A stretch of 64,000 nt of DNA from Enoplolaimus lenunculus. Lineage: Eukaryota; Nematoda; Enoplea; Enoplida; Thoracostomopsidae. Shown here one piece after another: positions 23,530-32,728 of this stretch (position 1 is its first letter; every line of letters begins with the position of its first letter). The stretch lies in the NCBI GenBank assembly GCA_030248215.1, contig JASANG010004004.1, forward strand, positions 1 through 64,000. Direction: 5' to 3'. Both the position numbers and the translations under genes were made by a program. The notes under the pieces are model-generated. The model saw nothing but the letters and a program-made list of their open reading frames with translations, was not told where the DNA came from and did not search any database.

Positions 23530-24320
23530 TGCAACAAAAATGTTTATCCTATTGCAATTATTAATTGCATGCAGTGCTCGTAGAAATGCATCCAACTACC
23601 CATCTTGGCAAACTAACTTTTTTTCGCAGACTACGAAGATATCGTAGATTTTGGGGGTCGACCTATCCTTAATGCCTACCCTGATTCAGGCCCGATTTCA
23701 ATAACTTACAAGCAAGGCTAAAAATTTGTTAGTGTGGCAAAACGTCCTCCGGTTTATTTATATGCGAGCTACACTTAAAACTTGAATTAACATAGACTGA
23801 ACGATTCTATGGCGCAAATTTTTTTGTTAAGGTTTAACACTAAATTAACGTTTCGAGAACAGTTCCTTTCTGAAATTTCCGAACCCGCCACGAAGTGCCG
23901 AACTGGTTCTTTTTTAGCTTCAACCCTGGCCTAAAATATTTTCCGCCGAATACAAAAATAACCTCTGAAAACTTGGACATTGAGAGATTCGATAGCTAGT
24001 GTCTAATATTGTGTTCGAATATTGTATAAATCGAATCCGTTTTTCTTTCGTATGAGGTCGGTTTTTTTCCCGTAGTACTACGAATATAGATGACTTTTGT
24101 ACTTAATTTCCCGAAAGATATGGCAACGCAGGAAATCGAACCTCTCGTTCTCAGTTAAGCGTGTGACATGCGGATGCATAGAGGAAGTACACATTGTACT
24201 GATGCTGCACATCAGTTAAAACTGATGCATACGTATGTTGCTCCTTCATATGCAGCAAGCAGTAGCAGTATAACATGGAAGAACCAAAATATGTGAATGT
24301 AATCTAGAGGATTTTGCCCA
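23530..24320. other. no gene seen
   Basis: Nothing recognisable apart from AT-rich sequence between the dispersed repeat and the hAT-type MITE. Confidence 0.4.
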
Positions 24321-24333
24321 AAAAACTCAGGAG

Positions 24334-24693
24334 TAGGGGGATGTGCCGATTAATCGGCATCGGTAATAATCGGCAGTTTTCGTGAGTATCGGCATCGGCA
24401 CTGCAAAAAATTGCCGATTCTTTGCCGCCGATACTTTTTGCACATAACAGTCAGTTTGAATGCCATCAATTTCATTTCTGAGCGCATATCAGTGTGTTCG
24501 GTCAGTAAAACTGGTATTTTGCGTTTATGTTTGAAAAATTAATTGAAATGAATGAAATGAATCGTTCGCCTAAAATTATAATCATTTAAATGATGTAATG
24601 TAGTATCCTATCTGTTTATTAAGCATGGTGTACTAATGTTGGAATCGGCATCGGTTCAGCATCGGCAAAAATTTTAGTATCGGCACATTCCTA
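24334..24693. mobile_element. hAT-type MITE, ATCGGC family, 360 bp
   Basis: The ends are TAGGGGGATGTGCCGAT on the left and the inverted TAGGAATGTGCCGATA on the right. They are flanked by a perfect 8-bp target-site duplication, CTCAGGAG, at 24326-24333 and 24694-24701. Eight-bp duplications and TAGGG-like ends are hallmarks of hAT transposons. The subterminal DNA is full of ATCGGC/GCCGAT hexamers, likely transposase binding sites. No coding capacity is present. Confidence 0.92.
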
Positions 24694-24719
24694 CTCAGGA
24701 GTTAATTAGGTACCGGCTA

Positions 24720-24955
24720 GGCGGCGTTGCTCAATGGTAGCGAGTTGGATTGCCAATTTATCTGCCATGGGTCATAGGATTGTAAATTCGTAAAGTCGTA
24801 AGAACACTTCATTTTCAGCTGCAAGAACTCAAAACTAACCCGAAACCCTAGCCTATCCAACTTAGGACAGTTCCTGCACTTAAAAATGAGGGTGTTCTCA
24901 CGAGGTTTCGATCCCATGACCAGTCCAGCGCGCTACCACTGAGACATCGTTTCTT
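24720..24955. mobile_element. tRNA-derived SINE with two facing tRNA-like heads
   Basis: On the minus strand, TCTCAGTGGTAGCGCGCTGG is an A-box-like D-arm, followed by GGATCGAAACCTC as a B-box, the spacing of a tRNA internal promoter. On the plus strand GTTGCTCAATGGTAGCGAG starts a second, more diverged head. Both heads run into GTRAGAACAC. The two heads point toward each other across about 90 bp of unrelated sequence. The anticodon arms are not intact, so neither is a functional tRNA gene. Confidence 0.7.
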
Positions 24956-25374
24956 AAGAGGTGCTGAGTTTTCAGCTTTTAATGCCTATAACAACCTCAA
25001 CATTACAGTCATGTATCTTGGTTCTTTCATGTTTTACTTCTGCTGTATATGAAGGCACTACATATGCATCAGTGTTTTAACCAATGTGCAGTACCAGCAT
25101 GAGTTTTCATTTTGCGTCCATGTATCCGCATATCACAATGATCACAATGGGGGCGCAATGGGGAATTGCCGCGCTAAAACAAAAAAGTATTAAGTTAATG
25201 ATCAAGGGAGAACCTTGCAGAAAAACCGGGGGGTGTTGGGTGTAACATGCGGATGGGTGGGCCAATAGTGCTACCACATATCCGGCTTTGGTATGTTAAC
25301 CTATACTTCAGCGTAAAAATAAGTAACTAAGCCTAAGCAAGCAAAATACAAGCTTTAATCGTAGCCAGGAATGG

Positions 25375-25460
25375 GAGTCTCGGTATTTGGAAGGTCTCGG
25401 TCTCGGTATTTAGCAGGTCTCAATCTCGGTTTTTTGAGTCAGTGGTATGGAACCGAGACC
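25375..25460. repeat. GGTCTCGG-rich transposon-end remnant
   Basis: Repeated GTCTCGGT motifs follow AGGAATGGG, resembling the left end of the GTCTCGG-type hAT element at 30.2 kb. A partner end-like block is at 27250-27345. No clean 8-bp duplication could be assigned. Confidence 0.5.
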
Positions 25461-25984
25461 AACAGTCTATGATTCAGCAAATATATCGCTGTATTGTTGA
25501 AGTAAGTGATGTCTGATGGCTAAAATTTCGCTGTTAATTTATTAATTTTCTTAGGTACGCAATAATGGCTGGGTATCTAAAACGGTTCTTAAGTATTTGC
25601 GTAGCGACTTAAGTAAGTACTCATATTTTCGAGCAAAACTAAATAAACGCCAAATATGAGCCATTGTCGTAACAAGAAAAGAAAGTCATAGTTTTGCTTT
25701 ACATAAAGGAGGCTCCATGAGCCTACAATTTCAGTTAAACCAAGGTTAGTATGCCCGAACGGTTAGTTTGTAATATATCAAATTTACGCAGCGATTTAAG
25801 TATTTACTTAAGTATTAAGTACACTTTTAAAAACGACAAAATGGTTACGTAATTACTTAACAGGTACTTAAGTACTAAGTTGCACTTAAGTATATAGGGT
25901 ATCAGAAACCCAGCCAATTACGAGCAAATATGCTAAAAACACACTAAAACTACGAAAAACAGAAAACTACGAAAAATCCATTAT

Positions 25985-27215
25985 AAACCAGTCGTAGTGG
26001 GGTGGGACTACATGTATTGAGCGAAGTTCGAACACATTTAAGCAACTAAGCTGATATGCAAATTAGTTATTACGTGACTATTCATTTATCAGATTTGGAC
26101 GTTTGTGAACAATTAATCAGATTCCTCGCACCCAAAAATCGTTCAGTAAGTCCGAGAAGAATCTCAGGAACCACTGGACCGATTTGGATAAACTTTTTTG
26201 TTTCAAAGCCTGTTATCTTGGGGTGTTAACCTCGCATATGGGGTTTTAAAACTTTAGCCCGTTTATTAGATACAGGGTAATTTGCATAATTGGTTAAGCT
26301 TAAATTAGTACTTTTTACTGTATTGCACTAATTATTAGAGTAACAAGCAATCTAATTTCTTCACCGAATGGTTCCTGGGCACGATAAATCAGTATAAATT
26401 GTTTATAAACCTCCGAAACCGATAATTGAATAGTTAGCTAATTGCTAATTTGCATGTTAGCTTAATTAGTTAAGTTTTATTTAGGACATTTTAAACTATT
26501 TCACTGATTATTACGGTTACTGAAGGGTTTTTGGGTGCGAGCAATCGGAATAAATTGTCTATAAAACTTCAAGGCCGATAATTAAATAGTTAGCTAATAG
26601 CTAATTTGCATATTAGCTTAATTATTTAAGGTATGACTAGGTCTTTTTATATTATTTCACTGATTATTAGGGTTACAAACAAATTCAGTACTAAAGAGTT
26701 TTTGGGTGTGAGAAATCTGTACAAATTATTTATAAGCCTCCAAGACCGATAATTGAATAGTTAGCTAATAGTTAATTTACATACTAGCTTAATTAGTTAA
26801 GCCAAAATTAGGACTTTAAATTATTTCATAAGTATGTCCGAGCTTTGCTCGATACATGTAGTTCTACTGCGACTAGTTTAGGTTTATCAGTTATGCTAAT
26901 ATGCAAATTAGCTACTAGCTAACTATTCAATTATCTGTTTTAAAGGTTGTAGACAATTCATTCAGATTCCTTTCACCCATATCTTAAAAAGTCCCAATTT
27001 AGGCTTAATCATCAATTATGCAAATTAGCCTGTAGCTAATAAACAGCTTAAAATTTTAAAACACCAATGCGAGATTAATTTCCCAGAATGACAGACTTTC
27101 AAACAAAAAAGTTTATCAAAATTGGTTCAGCGGTTCATGAGATTCTTTTCGGACGACGGACATCTACCTTTCGACCGCCTAGCGCAAAATATAAAACGCT
27201 TTGCGAAACTCTGAG
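25985..27215. repeat. nested palindrome with tandem units of about 160 bp
   Basis: Tandem copies (from about 26260, 26420, 26580 and 26745) share TAGTTAGCTAATAGCTAATTT and ATTTCACTGATTATTA. They are enclosed by inverted pairs: 25995-26030 with 26840-26880 (ACTACATGTATTGAGC-like) and 26155-26265 with 27055-27155 (AAACAAAAAAGTTTATC). The arrangement suggests a foldback transposon or inverted insertion of sibling copies. No transposase was recognised. Confidence 0.7.
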
Positions 27216-27249
27216 CTTCGCTCAAAATTTCTTTTGAAAAGTTCAATTT

Positions 27250-27345
27250 TTTTGCTGTGTTGACCAAAAGTGACCGAGACTTCATCGCGGTCTCGGAATT
27301 CAACCCTCGGTCTCAGTCTCCGGTTTTAACAGACTGCCCAGCCAA
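27250..27345. repeat. GGTCTCGG-rich transposon-end remnant
   Basis: ACCGAGAC, GCGGTCTCGG and CTCGGTCTCAG motifs in a row, then GACTGCCCAGCCAATCCTA. It is in mirror orientation to the block at 25.4 kb, so the two could be the ends of one decayed 1.97-kb hAT-type element around the palindromic repeat. Confidence 0.45.
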
Positions 27346-27354
27346 TCCTAGCTT

Positions 27355-27570
27355 GGGATCGACCGGATCCGGGCCGGATCTCTGCAATTTTTAAGGTCCG
27401 GATCCGATAAAATAAAATACCGGATCTCCGGATCCAAAATTTGATATACAAACAAAATAAACATACCAAAATTGGTGTAGATGTTAATGACATCCACGTG
27501 GAGATCAGTGTTGTTGCGGAAGAAGAACAAACGTAAGATGTGGATCCGGATCCGGGCCGGATGTAATATT
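27355..27570. repeat. GGATCCGG-rich transposon remnant
   Basis: Repeated CCGGATCCGG and GGGCCGGAT motifs at both ends of a 200-bp block, related to the ATCCGG-type MITE at 36.9-37.4 kb. The boundaries are not clear. Confidence 0.5.
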
Positions 27571-28064
27571 ACATTTTGTAAAGGTGGGTGTTTTATGTGA
27601 AGAAATTTGGGATATGTATATGGGGATATGTATATGGGAGCTAATAGTGGGATAGGAAAGTATACAATCCGTACTGTGTACAGCAAACCGTGGGAAAATA
27701 AAAAATACCGTGTAGTGTACTTTCTTGTGATTTTCATATTTTTCAAATGTTTTTCATGCGACTAAAATAAGAATCGTATACAAAAACAAGCCCGAGTAGG
27801 CCCCGGCAAATACCGTGCTGGCCCGACCACATGGTATTTCTATTATAGAGGGTGAATCTTCCAAAGTTGACAGTCAGTGTGCGCGTACCTATGCTGAACT
27901 AATTCTAATATGTGGTAGCAGCAGAAACCTCAGGAATATAGATCAGTACTAACATGTTCATACGTTACGTTTCTCTACTTATATAGTAGCTCAGCTGCAT
28001 TAACTTACGGTTGTATTGCAAACATATAGTACAACTGGAGCCACAACAGTCTAATTTGTTTTTA

Positions 28065-29027
28065 ATGGCAACAGCAGCAACCCCTCCAACTTCATCTGGC
28101 TTATCAAATGCCTCTTTTCCACCAAGTTTGCAGGTCCAGCTTCATTCTGAGATTGATAACCTCAAGAATTACTTGGTAAATTGGTGCCTGCGAGTCGTTT
28201 CTATTGTTCAGCAACAAAGCTGTGCGTCTAGTAATATTGGTGTTGAAGCAAATGGCAATGTTAGCGTAAATACATCTCGCGACAGCCGTTATTCTGGCGA
28301 CCGAGGAACGTCGTCGCAGCAACGGTCGACCCATGTGCAACACCAGCCCGACCACCAGCAGATTACTAGTCGTCAGCAACACGCTTCCAAGCAACGAAAT
28401 AGTACAACCCAAATTGTATTGCCGGCTACCTCGGCGAACGCAGCAGGTTTCGAATACAAGACAATTGTAAATCGTTCCACCAGTTCTAACATATTGCAAT
28501 TACAGCAACAGCATCAGCAGCAATCATCATCAACTGGTCCGACTTTAACGACAATGACAATCAATCAGCAAGAACCAATAGCAAGTAAAATTTGGTTACA
28601 GGGAAGTGGCGATAAAAATGTAACTGTCGGCGGTAATCAATTCATTCCAGTAAGTTTAGCAAACCCGACAACAGTGCAAACACAACAGACGCCAACTCAG
28701 CCACAACATCTGGAATGGGACGTAAATAATACAGGTAACGCTGCAAATGCAAGTACAGGCAGTAGTCATCAGCAGCAACAGCACGCGGCCCCGGGTAGCA
28801 GTGTCGTGGCTGGAGTGGGACATAGTCAACAGTCTTCAACGGTGGTTACTGTCGGTGGAGGCATTGCAGTCACAGGTCATGTAATTGATGCAGGAACAAC
28901 AGTTGTGCCCTTGAATGCTGGTGGGGTATATACTCAACACATTCATCAGCAACAATTGCACGATCATACCCAATGTGTCACCTCGGCGACAGCGAGTTCG
29001 GAAATGACCGGATCCAGTTGCCATTTA
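28065..29027 (+). CDS. C2H2 zinc-finger protein, exon 1
   Basis: This exon codes for residues 1-321 of a predicted 494-residue nuclear protein. The start at 28065 (MATAATPP) is the first ATG in a frame open from 27990. An upstream coding exon cannot be excluded. The segment is rich in Gln, Ser, Thr and His, with QQQHQQQ tracts and no recognised fold, which suits a disordered activation or interaction region (inference). It ends CATTTA before the donor GTAAGC at 29028, in phase 0. The frame joins exactly to the next two exons, which supports a real gene despite the low complexity. The long uninterrupted frame in an AT-rich, stop-rich region is further support. I do not recognise the orthologue. 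Confidence 0.8.
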
Positions 29028-29308
29028 GTAAGCAAAATGTATTTTTGAATGCATTCATACACCAAAACTAAAGTAAAACGACTCAAACAGGTTGCAACCG
29101 ATTTTATACTCCGTAGCCGTAAACCAGGGACATGCGGTCTCAGTTATGAACCGAGACCGAGACCCGATTGACGTTTTTGATAATTGCTACCAGCCAACAA
29201 ACAGCCTAAATCAATAATAAACTTGCTGATACAAACTAAGTGTATAGTCACAAATTTGTATTTCCAATTCCGTTATAATCCAGTTTTGCTTTGCACCCTG
29301 CTCATGAG

Positions 29309-29730
29309 CAGGGTGCAGCGGGAATTCCGGTTCCGGCTTTTTTCCACCGTCTGGTTCCAGTAAATTTTTACCGGAATTAAAAATTCCGGTATTAAGATTT
29401 AGTAGGTGGGAATTAAGATATTTTACTAAAAAATGACGATAAAAATTAAATAGATTTCATTCGTATTATAGTATATATAAACCTTGACAATCGCCGAAAA
29501 TAAACCATCGAATGCACATTTCGCTTCCGTGGATTATGAAAATCTAAAATACAGCAGATATAGTGAATACCTATCTGCTATCTCCAACTAAGGTTATTTC
29601 ACCAATAATATTGTAAAAAAGAACATTAAAATGAATTTTTCGGTGACATGTATTTTTCATTTTCCGGTTCCGTTTCCGGTGATTTTTTCAAATTCCGGTT
29701 TCGGCAAATTGTAATTCCGATTACACCCTG
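29309..29730. mobile_element. hAT-type MITE, CCGGTTCC family, 422 bp
   Basis: It starts CAGGGTGCAGC and ends TTACACCCTG, flanked by a perfect 8-bp duplication, CTCATGAG (29301-29308 and 29731-29738). Subterminal sequence repeats GGAATTCCGGTTCCGG-like motifs. The 8 bp just outside the left duplication (GCACCCTG, 29293-29300) are themselves the end sequence of the same family. That makes a perfect 24-bp palindrome centred on the duplication. Confidence 0.9.
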
Positions 29731-30206
29731 CTCATGAGATATTTGGTTTTTCCTTTGTGCGCTCGAACATCAGTGAAAATTGAAATCCTATGTATAAACA
29801 CACCAATTAGAAAGCCAGAATTCTGAAACAAATTCAGTAGCTGGGAAACGTGCGGTAAACTATGGAGCGTGTCACAAATTGAAAATTTTGGCAACAAACG
29901 CCCAGGCAATTTTATAAAAATAAGTTCGGATAATATTCCAATTTTTCTTCAATTTTCGAATTGGAAAAAGTTGTGACTGCCGAAAATACCGTAAAATTCC
30001 GGTGAAAAATACTAGATTTATTGCCGGAACCGGATGGCGAAATATACAGGATTGCAGGGTTGTAACAGGGGCTAAATGTTGCCAGAAGAGGAACAGGAAC
30101 CGGAATTAAAATAATTTTCATCACCGAGTTATTGTTTTTACGTTTTAGTAAAATCAAAAACGTACCTTAAGCGAGTTTTTTTTGAGATTTTTTCATCACA
30201 GCTGCA

Positions 30207-30935
30207 CAGTGATGGGCGGTCTCGGTCTCGGAAGTCTCAGGATTTGGCTGGTCTCGGTCTGGCTTTTGTTCAGTCTTGGTGGTGTGCAAACCCAGACCAT
30301 AGAGGTGAAAAAACGGTAAGCAATAACAAAAATTTTCCTTGGATCGCAGCTTTGACCCGGAAGTACTTGTGCATTTCGCCTACCAACGCAGACAGCGAAC
30401 GATTGTAGAGCACCGTACCTGGCTTAACTATACAGCGATTTGAGAAACAGAAGGAAACCCAAGACACTTTGATTTTATTGTGACAAAGCACAAATAGTTG
30501 CATTTTCGCGTTTAGAACATTAAAGGCATCGTCCAAAAAATTATGGGTCATCCGCATTTATAACGTCACGCTATGATAAAATTTTTTCCAGTTTATTCGG
30601 TTTGCCCGGGAGCAAAACAACACTATATCTCTGTATTAGGGATTGTACCAAGGGTGTTTTGAGACAGTGGGATTTGTCTGGAGCCTGTTCGAAGGGTATG
30701 GCGACAGTAGCCAAGTGAAAATAAAAGTAAAAAAGAAATTTAGGCGGCGATTTATTAGTTTTAATTGTATGAAGCGGCAATTCAGAGCAGATAGAAATAC
30801 TCAAAGTTTTGTTTAAAAACCTTATTTTTATTTTCGGTAACGGTTAAAAATAATTGACCGAGACCGTGACCGAAAGTCTCGGTCTCGGTAGTTGGGTCTC
30901 TGTCTAGTTTTTTTGACCGAGACCGCCCATCCCTG
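30207..30935. mobile_element. hAT-type element, GTCTCGG family, nested
   Basis: The ends are CAGTGATGGGCGGTCTCGGT and, inverted, CAGGGATGGGCGGTCTCGGT. The flanks CAGCTGCA (30199-30206) and CTGCTGCA (30936-30943) match at 7 of 8 positions. It retains a scrap of transposase (30340-30405). It sits inside the 30055-31134 element, so it is the younger of the two insertions. Confidence 0.88.
30340..30405 (+). pseudogene. hAT transposase C-terminal dimerisation fragment
   Basis: WIAALTRKYLCISPTNADSERL is the conserved C-terminal motif of hAT transposases (ALARKYL-IPATSA-SERVFS). A TAG stop follows immediately at 30406. Only about 22 residues of the more than 500 usual in the family remain, so it is non-functional. 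It confirms the family assignment of the surrounding element. Confidence 0.85.
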
Positions 30936-31935
30936 CTGCTGCAATATTACTTGAACGACATGAAATGCATAAAGTTCAACTAGTAATTTGGCAATTACAA
31001 AATTTTTTAATGTTTAAATGATTGGTGCCTCGCCGTAACAATTCCGGTTCTTGTGTTATTCAAGGCAGGAACAGGAACAGGAATTGAATTTATGCAGGAA
31101 TTCCAGCCCGAACAGGAATTCCGGTGGAACCCTGCCGGATTGCCTTAAACAATAAGTAGGTCGTTACATTTCAATTTTACGTTTTGTTGAAAGACGAAGT
31201 TATTGAGCGAGAGCACAAATCACACCGAGTTTGACTTAAAAGTATCGGTCTCGGATATTTTAGAGCAGCAAACCGATATGATTTTCCGAGTTTGCAAATT
31301 AAGTGAACACAATTTTCAACTTTAGTTAGTCACATGGTTTCGGTTTCCAAACTTACCGAGGCTCAAACACGAGACCAAGACTTGCGAGAAACTCCGCAAA
31401 CCGGAACTATCCTGAACCTAAGTTAGATTAGTTTCAATTGTTTTATTTTTCTGGTTATATATGGTGCGGTGATTAAGTATGGTACGTACGTGTACGGAGT
31501 TTTATTTGAAAATTACTGATTGACAAATGTAATGTATATATGAGCGAATATTTGACTGATTTCATGAGCTTAAACGGGGGAGTGAAATTAACAAGCCATT
31601 ACTTCAAAACACAAATTTAAAAAGGTATATACATAACAATGCACAATATATTTCTAAAAAATGCGCAAGATATTCCTTAACATTCTCTTAAGATGGTCAT
31701 CCTCTTACGCAATGTACAATAACATCTAGTGCGAAATTATTTCTGGCTACGACAGTGGCTATTTTTCTTGAAACTATAAAATAGCTGTTTTGCGGTTTAA
31801 CTATAATGATGCAAACAAGACTTTATGGTGGTTTTTTATTTGAACGCTGTTGTGTGTAGAATTGTTTCTATTAAATTGGCGGAAAAAGCTTAGGTGCGTA
31901 ACTTATCTGGAACTGAACGATGTATTTTGTTTTAG

Positions 31936-32106
31936 ATCGACCGGCACAGTTTGGTTGATTTAGGGGATGGCACAAATTTGGGTGATGTAATAGCCACGGC
32001 AACTGTGCCTAGGACAGGCAATGTTACGGCCACTAACGCATCACAGAAAAAGACTAAGCGTCGTAGTTTTCAGACGGACGAGTGCAATATTGGATACACT
32101 AAACAA
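31936..32106 (+). CDS. C2H2 zinc-finger protein, exon 2
   Basis: This exon codes for residues 322-378. The acceptor TTTTGTTTTAG precedes ATCGACCGG, and the donor GTTAGT follows ACTAAACAA. The exon is 171 bp, phase 0 at both ends. The basic cluster KKTKRR (residues 359-364) is a plausible monopartite nuclear localisation signal. No folded domain is apparent. Exon size and phase fit exactly between its neighbours. Confidence 0.72.
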
Positions 32107-32377
32107 GTTAGTACCAAGATTCATAGTTTTGGTTTGCTGTGTGCCGGTGTATGTATTTTCAGTGTCCGAATTTTGTGTCTTTGGTGTTGAAATTTTGTTT
32201 CTGAATTGAGATATGCATTGTCAGCCCAGCGGATTTTTATTCGGAATAGTTAAAATTGTTTGCTTCTAGCCGCCTTAATGGATTTGTGTTAAGCTAATAC
32301 TTATTGTTTGGTTAACCCAATCATTCCCGCCTGCAAGGTTTAGTTTGTAAATAGTAATAATTTTGTTGCTATTTTAG

Positions 32378-32607
32378 CCAAAGAAACAGCCAGGCATGAA
32401 AACGCCGGTAAAGTGCGATTTTTGTGAGCGAATATTTCGGGATTCATACTGTGCCAAGCGACACATTTATTCCGTACATCTAAACGACAGCAATTTTAGC
32501 TGCGATTTTTGTGGCCAGAAGTTTAAAGCTAAACATGGCCTTGATGGGCACATTCAGCGCAAACATCCCGAGCATGCGGTACATTTACAACAAGCAAAAC
32601 AAGAAAG

Positions 32608-32638
<31 letters not shown>

Positions 32639-32728
32639 GCACAAGCGCAACCCCCACAACAGGAACAAGATCAGCATCAGCCCAATGCAGGCGAACAGGC
32701 TGTTCCTGTCAAATATATGTTGTTGTAA
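32378..32728 (+). CDS. C2H2 zinc-finger protein, exon 3 (two fingers)
   Basis: This exon codes for residues 379-494 and the TAA stop. The acceptor is TTGCTATTTTAG. Finger 1 is CDFC-x12-H-x4-H at about residues 391-412. Finger 2 is the same spacing at about residues 420-441. The linker between them (LNDSNFS) is not the TGEKP type. All eight zinc ligands are present. A polyglutamine tract and a Gln/Pro-rich tail follow, ending KYMLL. Two fingers can bind DNA, but protein or RNA binding is also possible. A role in transcription is inference from family knowledge and the Gln-rich flanks. The 271-bp intron before it is standard GT-AG. Confidence 0.88.

Larger units (their letters stand above)
30055..31134. 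mobile_element. hAT-type element, outer, interrupted by a second hAT
   Basis: It starts CAGGGTTGTAAC and ends GGTGGAACCCTG. The flanks CAGGATTG (30047-30054) and CCGGATTG (31135-31142) match at 7 of 8 positions. The subterminal DNA carries GGAACAGGAACCGGAATT-like motifs. The element at 30207-30935 lies inside it. Confidence 0.75.
29028..31935 (+). other. intron 1 of the zinc-finger gene
   Basis: It runs from GTAAGC to TTTTGTTTTAG, 2,908 bp. More than half is hAT-type DNA (29309-29730 and 30055-31134). The interval also holds GGTCTC-rich remnants near 29130 and 31240. Confidence 0.75.

Noticed and set aside
24720-24955. Functional tRNA genes
   Set aside because: A and B boxes are recognisable on the minus strand, but acceptor and anticodon arms do not pair, which fits a SINE rather than a tRNA gene.
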